A stretch of DNA of 64,000 nt, from NCBI GenBank assembly GCA_011390165.1, contig JAABSV010000004.1, positions 62,001-126,000 on the forward strand, read 5' to 3'. The notes beneath the pieces are model-generated. The model ran no database searches. It saw only the letters and a program-made list of their open reading frames with translations, and was not told the origin of the DNA. This document shows, one piece after another, positions 39,201 to 51,200 of this stretch. The translations under genes and the position numbers were made by a program. The first letter of the stretch is position 1. Every line of letters starts with the position of its first letter. Source of the DNA: Desulfobulbaceae bacterium. GTDB lineage: Bacteria > Desulfobacterota > Desulfobulbia > Desulfobulbales > Desulfocapsaceae.

Positions 39201-42200
39201 CGGCGAGGTGACATCGGCCTGATAGTAGACCGGCATCAACTCCTCGGGGTAGGCGGCCAGTTTTGCCTGCAGGGCTGGCTCATCGGCGGCGGTGCGGCCG
39301 ATCCAGACCACCCTGGCCCGGTAAGTGTCGATCAGGCCGCGGGTCACCACCTGACCGACAACGCCACTGCCGCCGAGAATGAGATAGGTCCCCCCCTGCC
39401 GCAGGCCGGAGGCGGGCAATTCGGCCAGCGGCAGAGGGGTGAAGCACCGCCGGTAGCGACGGCCGAAACGTAATTTGACCACCTCGCCCCGGGGGGCTGC
39501 CGGCTCGGTAGCGATCATTGCCGCCAGTTCCGGCAGCCCCCCGGGGTCGCCGAGTTCACTGCCGCACAGGTCAATGTTGCGGATCCGAAATCGGTGATCA
39601 CCCTGGGCAAGGGCGCAGGCCAGGCCGGTCAGACCACCACCGTGGGGCTCGACGGTATCGACGCTGCTGCCGGCAACGCCGGCCACCGTACCCAGCCGGT
39701 AGTTGTCGCGGCTGAGCACAAAGCAGTCGATGGCCTCCTGCCGGCCAGCGCGGCGCAGGGCGTTGTAGAGGCGGAGCAGAAGGAGTTCGTTCCGCTCGGC
39801 ATAGTGGCGCAGCCCGGCCACTGCCGCCCACCCCTTCTGGCGGCTTTCCGCCCCCTGGCCGTCAGCCAGGAAGAAGAGGCGCTGCGGGAAGGTCATTGTC
39901 TGCAGGAGGGCGTCCACCCCCTGCCGGTCGGCCGGCCAGATGGTGCTCGCCTCGTCCAGGCACAGGGCCAGGCCGGTCGTCAACTCCGTCACCAGGCGGA
40001 GCCGTCGGACGGCCAGGCCTTTCCTGCGGTGCCAGCTTGCCAGCTCTTCGGCAAGCTGACCGGCCGAGGGCGGATAGACCAGCAAGACGCTGCCGGCGGC
40101 CGGATCTCCCCCGGCCAACGGCGACAGGGGCTCTTCCCGCCAGCGGGCAATGGCGGTGAACGGCAGCTCCCCTCTCTCATCGCCCGCCATCGCCTCCTGT
40201 CGCTGGCCGCAAGCCTCAATGCCCCCGGCCCCGGCCGCCCCGCCGATACTGGTAATAGCCTCGCCAGCCAAGCCGGAATCGCGCCCCTTCTCCCTGTCGA
40301 GAACCGGCGGCCAGAACTGTTCCCTGGCGAAGGGATAGGTGGGCAGGCTGATCCGCCGGGGCTCCTGCCGGCGTGGCAGGTCGGCCCAGGGGATATCCCC
40401 CCCCTTCACCCACAGTTCGAGAATGGCGCCACAGTTGCCCTCCCGCAACCAGTGACGGCAGCGTTCAGCGAGGTCGCTGCCGAGCAACTCGATGAGGGCG
40501 GCCGCCTCCCGGCTGCGCCGCCCCCGGTAGAGGTCCACCCCATCCCCCTTGCCGGCCAGGAACTGTTTGAGGGCGGCAATGGTTGCCACCAGTGTCGAGG
40601 CGACAAAGGCAAGCCGTTCCTCCAGCGCTTCCCGACCGGTCTGCAGGGTCCAGGCAATGTCGGCCAGACGGAGGCCCTCTTCTTTCGCCCCATGTTTCTC
40701 CTCCAGCCAGGCGAGCAGGCGGCCGGCAACGGCCCGCAGCCGCTCCGGATCGCCGGCCGAGAGAAGGAAAAATTCCGGGTCGCTCCGCTCTTCTTGCCGG
40801 CCGGCCGCCGGCTGACCGGCCCCCGGCCCTTCTCCCTCAGCGGGTGGCGAGTACTCCTCAACGAGCAGATGGGCATTGGCCCCGCCGGCCCCGAAGGAGG
40901 AGATTCCGGCCCGCCGCGGGTAGCGGCGCCACCCCCCTTCCTCCTCCACCTCCGCTCCGGGCCAGGGGGCCAGCTCCTGCTGGAGGACGAAGGGGCTGCC
41001 GGCGAAGTCGATGTGCGGATTGGGCTCAGTGGCGTGGAGGGTCGGCACCAGCTGACGATGTTGCAGCTGGAGGATGATCTTGGTCAAGCCGGCGATACCG
41101 GCGGCGGCCTCGAGATGGCCGAGGTTGGACTTGATCGAACCGATAGCGCAAAAGCCGTTTGCGGTGGTGTCGGCCCGGAAGGCCTGGTTGAGGCCGGCAA
41201 TCTCGATGGGATCACCCAACTCGGTGCCGGTGCCGTGTGCCTCGATATAACTGACCGTGCGGGCATCCACTCCCGCCCGCTCCAGGGTCCGGCGGACCAG
41301 GGCCGCCTGGGCCGCCGGGTTGGGAACGGTGTAGCCGTTGGTTCTGCCGCCGTGGTTTATCGCCGAGGAGCGGATGAGGGCGTAGATATGGTCGCGGTCG
41401 CGAAGGGCCAAGGAGAGCGGTTTGAGCAGCACCGCCCCCACCCCCTCGCCGGGGACAAAGCCGTCGGCACCCTTGCCGAAGCTTCGGCACTGCCCTCCCC
41501 TGGCCAGCATCTTCATGGCAGAGAGGAGGATATAGCTGGACGGGTGGAGATAGAGGTTCACCCCGCCGGCCAGGGCAAGTTCGCACTCCTGCCGGAGCAG
41601 GTGCTGGCAGGCCTCGTGGATGGCGGTAAGAGAGGAGGAGCACATGGTGTCGATGGGCATACTCGGCCCCTGCAACCCCATGACGTAGGAGATCCGGTTG
41701 GCCAGTGAGGCAAACGAGGTGTGGGGAAAGATCGTCTCCCCCCGCCGCCACAATTCTGGGCCGTAGAGGTTGTAGCCGGTTTTGGTGATGCCGACAAAGA
41801 CCCCCACCTGGCTGTTGTGGCGCCCGGCCAGCAGCTCCCGGGTATAGCCGGCGTCTTCGAAGGCCTCCCAGGCGCACTCGAGCATCACCCGCTCCTGCGG
41901 ATCGATATTGATCGCCTCCTTGGGGGAAATATGGAAGAAGAAGGGGTCAAAAGCGGCAAAATCATCGAGAAAGCTCCCCCACTTGCTGTAGCTCTTCCCC
42001 TGGCGGAGAGCACTCTCCATCTCCGCCTCGTAGAAGCCGGCCAGGGGCCAGCGGCTGGGGGGGATCTCGGAGATAGAGTCCCGGCCCGCCGCCAACTGCC
42101 GCCACAGGGCCGCCGGATTGTCGGCACCGGCGTAGCGGCCACTGAGGCCGATGATGGCAATCGCTTCCGGGCCACCGTCACTGGGGGACGGCGAGGGACG

Positions 42201-45200
42201 GCAGGGCTGGGGGGACTGATCAGGTTGAGCGGGCTGAGCCGTTTGAATAGGCTGGAGGGGACGGATGGAGGGGACGGCAGTGCCGACCAAGTTCTCCCTG
42301 TCGGCACCCTCTTCCCCGGCAGCAAGCCATAGCCGAACCTCCTCGGGGTAGGCGAGAAGCAGCCGGGCGGCCAGGCTGGTGATGTTCGGGTACTCGAAAA
42401 AGAGGGTCTTCGGCAGGGTGGCGAAGTGCGCCGAGAGCCTCTGGTTGAGCCGGGTGATCATGATCGAATCGATCCCATACCTCTCCAGTGGCGCCCTGGG
42501 ATCGATCCGATCCGGCTCAATATGAATGGTCTCGGCGAGCAGGGCGCGCAGCCGTCGAACAAGCCGCCTCTCCAGCCCCGCCGCCACCGGCCCCGACCGG
42601 TCCGGTGAGAGCAGCTGGCGGACCCTTTCCGGATCCCCGGCGAGAACCAGCACCTGCCCTATCCGGCCGGCCTGGGCAAGGGCGAAGGCCTGACCCAGGG
42701 CCCGGAACCCGGCGCTGCTGCTCAGCGGCAGGAGCCCGTGCGCCGCCATGTCGGCCACCGTCGCCGCCTCCGGCCGCATCCCCCCCTCCTGCCAGAGTGG
42801 CCAGTTGATCGACAGGGTGTGACCGGTGCGCTCTCCCATCGCCTGCAGCCGGTTGCGCCGCCGGGCGAAGTGGTCGAGAAAGGCGTTGGCGGCGGCGTAG
42901 TCGGCCTGGCCGATGCTGCCGAAGACGGCGGCGGTGGAGGAGAAAAGGAGGAAAAAATCGAGCGCAAGACCCCGGCTGGCCAGATCGAGGTTCACCGCCC
43001 CCCGCACCTTTGGGGCGAAGACCTGCACCAGCTGCTTCTCAGTCTTTTTCAGGATGAAGCTGTCGGCCAGCACCCCGGCGGCATGGACGATGCCGTTAAG
43101 AGGGCCATGGCAGCGGCCGATATCGGCAAGCAGAGCCTCCACCTCGGCCAGATTGGCGACATCCGCCTGCCGGTACTCCAGCCGCACCCCGGAACCCTCG
43201 GCAACGGGCAGCACCACCGCTTCGCCCCGCTGCGGCCCGCCCAGCCGATTCAGCCGGCCGAAATCAGGCAACTGCGGTGCCGGCGAGCGGCCGGCCAGCA
43301 CCACCACCCCACTGCCGAGCCGGCCGGCAATCTCCCTGGCCAGAAGCATCCCCAGGCCACCGGCGCCGCCGGTGAGCAGATAGACCCCACCCTGCCGCCA
43401 GGGGATATCTGCTGCCACCGGTGGTTGCAGCTCCTGCCAGCCGGCCAGCAGACGTTTGCCCTCCTTGTAACGGATCTCCAGCTCACCCGGGTGGTGGCTG
43501 TTTTCGGCCAGCAGTGCCGAGAGAACACTACTCTCCCCTTCGGTGCTGTTCTCCCTTTTGTGGCTGTTCTCCTTTTTGTCGCTGTTCTCCCTTCTGTCGC
43601 TGTTCTCCCTTCTGGCGCTACTCGCCCCTTTCCCGCCAACATCAATAATCTGGCCGAAAAGATCGGGGTGTTCCAACCGGGCCGTTTTCAACAGGGCCGC
43701 CAGGGCGGCATAGCCACCGGCGGGGTGGTCCCCCCGCCAGAGAATCTGTACCAGCAGGCGTCCAACCAGACGCTCGGCCAGCAACCGTTGGAGCAGTTGC
43801 AGGGCCCGGTTGACAAGCCGGGTAAAGGGGGGGGGCGGGTCCGTCTCGCCGTTCCCCTCTCCACCAGACAGGACCTGGCAGTCAACGACGGCTGAGCCGG
43901 CGGTCTCGGCGTTGCCGCCGGAAAGCGCCAGGGCGATCTGCACGGCCAGTTGTTCCCCTTCAGGGCCGAAACCGGCCAACAGGACCAGCCGACGGGCAAA
44001 ACCTCCAGCGGTAGCGACGGGAGGGGCGGTAGCGGCCAAGGCTGCCGCAGCCGGTACTGCCGCCGGTGACTCGTACCAGTGGCGGCCGCAGAGTATAACA
44101 GAGGCGGGAGCGCTGCTCACCCCGGCCAGCACCGTCCCAGTCGCCTCGGTCGCTGCAATCTCCCCGATCGCCCCGGTCCCCTCAGTCGCTGCAATGGCCC
44201 CAAAAAGTGGCCCGGCCGGCCCCACCCTCCGCCCTTGCCCCCGGTACCGCTCTCTGGCGAAGGGGTAGGCCGGCAGACTGAGTCGTCGCGGTCTGCCGGT
44301 CGGATAGCCCTGCAGCCAGTCGATCACCCCACCGCCGACCCAGTAGGCAGCCAGCTCTGCCAGACCGATATCGTCACCCCGGGCCCAGAGGGCGAGCATT
44401 TCCTTCTGCTCGGCACCGGGCTCCCCATGCTCCCCGTCACCATCCTCCGAGACCTCGCCGTACCAGGCATAGGCCGGCAATTCCCGGCCGGCGGCAAAGG
44501 CCCGCAGGGCGGCAACCACCTGAGCCAATTCGCTGACCACGAGGAGCAGTCGGGCAGCCATCGCCTGCCGCCCCACCTGCAGGGTGTAGGCCAGATCGGC
44601 GAGGCCAAAGGCTGGCCCACTCTCTGCCGGCAGCGGGGCGGCAACTGCACCATCCGTCTCAGCAGCAGCAGCTGGGGCGGTGAAAAAGTCGGCAAGGTCG
44701 GCGGCCAGCTGCTGCAGCCGCGCCCGGTTCATCGCCGAAAGCGGCAGGAGCTGGGGTCTGCTCGACAAGGCCGCTTTGCTGGCGGCCCATTCCTGCCGGT
44801 GCTGGTAACTGCGCAGCACCAGGTGAACATTGGTGCCGCTGTGGCCGAAGGAGTTGAGCGCCGCCACCAGCGGCCCCCGCCCCGCGCCGCTCCACTCCTG
44901 CTCCTGGCGGGGCAGGAAGAAGGGGGAGCTGTCGAACTCGATCAGCGGATTGCGCCGGCGCAACCGGGGCAGGCCGGGGAGCCGGCGATGTTCCATGGCG
45001 AGGAGGAGAACGATCAGCCCGACCACCGCCGCGGCGGCGCCGGTGTGGCCGAGATGGGCCTTGGAACTCCCCACGGCGCAGAAGTTCTGCCGCTCGGTAA
45101 AGCGGCGGAAGGCCCGCACCAGGGCATTGCCCTCCACCGGGTCACCGAGGACCGTACCGGTGCCATGGGCCTCAAGGTAGCTGATCGTTTGCGGGTCAAC

Positions 45201-48200
45201 GGCAAAACGGCGGTACACCTCGACGATCAGGTCTTCCTGGGCCAGACCGCTGGGGGCGGTGATACCGTTGCTCGCCCCGTCCTGATTCATCCCCGAGCCC
45301 TGAATCACCCCGAGGATCCGGTCACCGTCCGCCTCCGCCTCGGCCAGCCGTTTCAGGACAACGACCCCCACCCCCTCCGAGAGGACCGTCCCATCAGCGT
45401 CGGCAGCGAAGCTGTTGCACCGACCAGTGGGGGAGAGCATGCCGATCTCCGCCAGCGCCGCCAGGCCGAGGTGGTCCATGACCGCGAAGACCCCGCCGGC
45501 CAGGGCCAGATCGGTTTCGCCGCTGCGCAGACTCTCGCAGGCAAGGTGGATGGCCACCCCGGAGGAGGAGCAGCCGGTGTTGACCACCAGCGCCGGTCCT
45601 TTCAGATCGAGGAAATAGGAGAGCCGCGAGGCGACGAGCGCCTCGGAGGCGCCGGTGAAGGTCTCGTGACTGGAGCCGCAGGGCTCGGCGCCGATGGTTA
45701 TCCCGGTGCGGCTACCGGCCAGTGATTTCGGGTCGTAGCCGGCATCCTCGAGAGCACGCCACCCCTCCTGCAGCACCAGCCGCTGATGGCGGTTCATCGA
45801 CTCCGCCTCGCGGGGGGAAATGTGGAAAAAGAGGGGGTCAAAGCAGTCCCGATCGGCAAGAATTCCCCCCCAGCGATAGCTCTTCTCGCCAGGCGGGCCG
45901 AGATACTCGGGGGGCAGCGGCCCCACCCCGTTGCGGCCGGCGAGCAGGTTACGCCACAATTCCCGGACATTGGCCGCCCCGGGAAATTGACCGGACATGC
46001 CGATCACGGCGATCTCCGCTGGCCGGGCGGCCGCCTGACCTTGGGGCTGCCGCGCCCCGCCCGGGGCGCCGGTTGCGAGGGTTAGCGGCTGAGGTTTACC
46101 GGTGGCAGGCCTAACCTGCTGCGCAACATCTATCTCCGGCCGGTTTACGACCATCTCCGGCCCTCTTCCGGCTTGCCTGGCACTGCTCGGCGGCGTGGCA
46201 AAGCGGGCTTGCAAGAGCTGGCGATGGCCGGCCAGAAGGTGGGCGGTCAACCGCTGGATGGTGCTGTGGTCAAAGAGGGTGGCGGTGTTCAGCTTGACCC
46301 CCAGTTCGCTGTTCAGGCGGTTGACCAGATTGATACTGAGGATCGAGTCGATGCCGTAGTCGGCAAAGGGGAGATCGGTGGCCAGGGTGGCCGGGGCCAC
46401 CCGCAGCAGTTCAGCAAGCGTGCGGCGCAGCCATCCCGCCACTGCCGCAGTCAGGCCATCGGCCTTGGCGGCTGTCCCGTCCACAGCCGGCGGGGTAGCA
46501 AGCTGTTCCGGCTGCAGCACGGGCTGATCCTGCTGCGGCGCTCTCTCCCCACCCCTCTTCTGGCCATCCAAACTATGCAGGCCATGCAGACCATGCTGGC
46601 TATGGAGGCCATGGAGGCCATCATCGCCGGGCCTCGCCCGGCCAGCGGCCGGTCGCCCAGCCTCCTGACGCACCAGCCCGTCACTCTGGCCGACGACCAG
46701 CTGCAGGCCGGCATGGTGGTCGGCCACCGCCGGAAAGAGCACCGGCGCAAAACCCTCCTGGGCCAACACCCGCCGCCAGGCGGCCGGGGTGAGGGCCGGA
46801 GAGCCGGGAAGGCGCAGAGGACGGTCCACCGCCGACCACCAGCCGTCAAGCAGACCGAAGGTGAGATGGCTGAGCAGCGAGACGGTGCTCATTTCGTTGA
46901 GAAAGAGGAGCCCCCCCGGGCGGAGAAGGGCCTTGAGGTTACGCAGACTCCGGCGGATATCGGCGGTGGCATGGAGGACGTTGGCGGCCACGGCGATATC
47001 GTAGTGGCCCATCTCCCGACCACTGCTCTGCTGTTCGCCAACCGGTCTCTCAAGATCAAAGAGACGGGCGCAATGCCAGGGGAAGTCCCGGCCATGGCGC
47101 TCGGCGGCGGCCTGGACGAAGGCCGGGGAGATATCCGAGGAGCAGTAGACGGCGATATTGGCAGCGTAGGGCAAAAGCCGCGGCAGGAGGGCGGCAGTGG
47201 TCGCGCCGGTGCCGGCGCCGACCTCGATGATCCGGATTGCCGCCCGGGGCTGGCGCTGACACCATTGGGCAACCGCCCGCGCCACCAGTTCGGCGAGCAA
47301 GGTGTTGAAATAGTCGGCAATGGGAGTATGCCGGTACATCCCGGCCACCAGTTCTGCCGAACCACCGGGAAAGAGCACCTCGGTGGCGGCAACCTCGCCA
47401 CGCAGAACTGCCGGCAGGGCACGCAGGCACCGCTCCAGCAGGGTGAGGGCGGCCCGGCCTCCGGCGGCCGCCGCCGGCAGGGCGGCAACCGCTGTCCGCC
47501 ACTGTCGCCACAGCTCTTCGCCTTCGACAACCGGCTCTTGATGGCGGCCAGTGGTGGCAAGATCTGCTGCCGCAGGGAGGCCAGCGCCGGAATCGTCCTC
47601 CTCCTGAAGCCGTCGTTCGCTCTCCTGCCACCACAACCGGTAGCCCTCGGCCACCGACTCCACGGTGAGGCCGGCCATCGCCGAGGCCAGCAGCTGCCGG
47701 CTCAGCCGCTCCACTTCCCGGCCTAGGGCCAGCAGTTTTTCGCCATCGTGGCCCTCTTCAGCCGTCTGGTAGCGGCTGCTGACGGCAAAGAGACCCCCCT
47801 CGTCAGCACGCGCCGTGTCGGCCGGGGAGAGGGCCAACAAGGGTGGCAGGGGTGGCTCTGCGGCCGGGGCGAGGCTGAGCCACTCAGTCGGTTCGGCTTT
47901 GCTCTCCCCGGCCTGTAGAGGATCCACTGGCGGAGATATTGGCGAGACTGTTGGCGGGACTGCTGATGGATCGATTGCCGTGGTGAGCGGCTGGGCCATC
48001 CCAATGTCGCCGCTCGCATCCCAACCCGGCGAACCCGCAGATTTCAGCAGGGCCAACTGGGAGAGGGGCAGGGCCAGCAGGCTCTCCAAAGCCGCCATCC
48101 CCTCCCCCTCCTCGATGGGGCGGATACCACTCAGCTGCAGTCGCCGCTTCATGGTCTCAGCGACCCGGGCGCCGCTGCCGACCCGCCAGTAGCCCCAGTT

Positions 48201-51200
48201 GATCACCTTGGCCGGCAGCCGCCGGCTGGTCGCCAGCTGGCGGGCATAGAGGTCGGCAAAGCTGCAACCGGCAGCGTAGCCGCTCAATCCGGCCGCCTCG
48301 CCGAAGGCACTGAGGGAAGAGAAAAAGAGGATGAAGTCAAGCTCTTCGCCGGCAAAGGCATTGACCACCCGGACACTCGCCTCGATTTTCACCGAGAGGA
48401 TGGCGCGAAAACGCTCCTCGTCCATCAACTGCAGGCTCTGGTCGTAGAGGTCGACTGCCGCCAGGATGAGCCCATGAATCTGCCCGCCGCTGCCACGAGT
48501 TCGCCGCTCTCCCCCCTCACCAGCCCCTCCGTCAGCCCCTTCGTCAGTATTCATGGTGACAGATTCGCAGCGCTCCCGTACTGTCGCCACCGCCCTGGCC
48601 AGCTCCGCCGGCCGGCGGCCGTCGGCCTGAAGGTACTCCGGAGCCGGCGCCCCCGATGCCACCGCCAGTTCGGCCAACTGCCGAAGCCTGGCCCGGAGTT
48701 CTTCATTCATCTCCCGACGACCAAGCCAGAAGACCCGGGCCTGGAAGCGGGTCAGCATATACCTGGTCCACACCTCTCCCAAGCCTCCGGCACCACCAAC
48801 CACCACATAGACCCCATGCCGGCGATACCCTCCAGTCGCCGGGGAGAAGTCACGGCAGGGAATGAGGGCCTGGCGGAACCACTCCCCACCCCGGCAGACC
48901 AGCGGGCTGCCGTCGGCCGCCGGCGGGATGGCCAACAGGTCAGCCAGGGGCCACTCCTCGTCCGCCGCCAGGTCGAGGCAGCGGATTGACCATGTCGGGG
49001 CGGTGAATTCGCCGGCCATGGCCCGGGCGAACCCGTGGACGGCGGCATGGGCCGGCCGCACCGCCTCGTCGGCGGCAATGGCCTGGACACCTCGGGTGAT
49101 GATCGTCCAGCCCAGCGGCTTCTCGCCCCAGCCGGCGGCAAGGAGGGCCTTGACCAGGCGGAAGAGGGCGATCACTCCCCCCTCCTGGGCGAGGAGCAGC
49201 TCCTCATCGGCGGTGGAGACGGACCCCCCTGCCTCACCGGCGGCGGGCGGGTCGGGCGGGGCGAGAAAAACGAGGTGGTCAAGGGTGTCGACCCGGGCAA
49301 CCGCGGCCTGGAAACTGGCCAAAGAGGCATCATGGGGGAGACCGAGGCTTGTTGCCTGCGGGTAGAGGGCGGTCAACGCCGACAACTGCCGGTCATCGCC
49401 ACCGACGACCAGCACCGCCGCCGTTTTTTTCGGCCAGCTCGCCGCAGTCGGGCCGGCCGGAACGGCCAGCCGCTTCCAGACCGGGGCAAGCAGGCTGGCG
49501 TTGCTCTCCTCCCCCCGGCCCTTCGCCAGACCTTCCGGCGGGGTCTCTGGGGCGACAGCCCTGTCACCACCACTATTGCCGCAACTATTGCCGCAACTAT
49601 CGCCACCACTTTCACCGCCACTTTCACCGCCACAACCGCCGCCAATACCGCCGCCAGGGGAATCCAGCCGGTACTCCTCCTCGGCAAAGGGATAGGTGGG
49701 AAGGCTGAGTCGCCGCGGCCGGCCGGCCGGATAGAGTGGTGACCAGTCGATATCCACCCCCTTCACCCACAGTTCCAGCAGTTTTTCCAGCCTCCTATTC
49801 CGCAGCCAGCGGCCAATCACCTCCTGCAGGGCGTCATCGGCAAAGAGGCTGGAGAGCTCCCGGCCGGCCGGACCGGGGCCGCTCATCACCCCGTCGTTCC
49901 TCACCACGCTCGGCAGGGGGCGGCCGGGGGAAGCGGCGGCCAGAAAGGCACGCAGCCGCTCGGCGGCCTCGGAGATGGTGCCGGCAAGGAGCCCCAGCCT
50001 GGCCGCCATCGCCTTGCGTCCCAACTGCAGGGTGGCGGCCATCGCCACCAGATCACCCTCAGCCACCGCCCCCTCGTCGAGGTAGGCCAAAAGCTTGCCG
50101 GCGTACTGCCGCAGCCGCTGTTCATCTCTGGCCGAGAGGAGGAGAAGTACCGGCCGACGGTCGGACTCCGCGTCGGGCGCTGCCAGCGGAGCGACATACT
50201 CCTCGAGGATGGCGTGGGCGTTGGTGCCGCCCAGGCCGAAGGCGCTCAGTCCGGCCCGCCGCGGCGCCATGCCGGACGGCCAGGGGCGAAGCTGGTCGAC
50301 AGGATAGAAGGGGCTGTCGGCAAAGTCGATGGCCGGATTGGGGTGGTGGCAGTACAGCGAGGGGGGGATCTGCCCCTGCTGCAGGCAGAGAGCCACCTTG
50401 ATACAACCGGCCAGGCCGGCGGCAGTGTCGAGGTGGCCGATATTGCTTTTCACCGAACCCAAGGCGCAGAACTGGGTTTTGCTGGTGAAAGGGCGCCAGG
50501 CCTCGCTGAGGGCGCGCACCTCCACCGGATCGCCCAGGGCGGTGGCGGTGCCGTGCGCCTCGACGTAGCCGATGGATTGCGGATCGACCCCGGTACGGCG
50601 GAGGAGCCCGCCGATCACCCCGGCCTGGCCGTTGACCCCGGGGGCATAGTAGCCCATCTTGTCGGCACCGTCGTTGTTCACCCCGACCCCCCGGATCAGG
50701 GCGTAGATATGGTCACCGTCGGCGATGGCATCCAGGGCCCGTTTCAGCACCACCACCGCCACCCCCTCACCGCCGACCATGCCGTCGGCCTCGGCGGCAA
50801 AGGGGCGGCAACGGCCGTCGCTGGAGAAGTTCATCCCCGGCTGGTACAGGTAACCGGCGGCCGCCGTCGGGAAGAGCGAAGCCGCCCCGACCAGGGCACA
50901 GCGCACCTCACCCAGACGGAGATGCTGGCCGGCGGCGTGGAGTCCGATCAGGGAGGAGGAGCAGTTGGCATGGACGGCATAGCTGGGTCCGGTCAATCCG
51001 AGATGGTAGGAGATCTGGGTGGCGAGAGACCCCTCCTGGGCCAGCACCCAGCCGACATAGTGGTCGGTACCCGCCGCAGTCCCGCTATTCTGCAGGGGGG
51101 CATGGTAGAAATTGTTGCCGGCGGAGACGAAGACGCCGGTATCGGCGATATCTCCCGGTCGGTACCCGGCATCCTCCAGAGCGGTCCAGGCATGCTGGAG

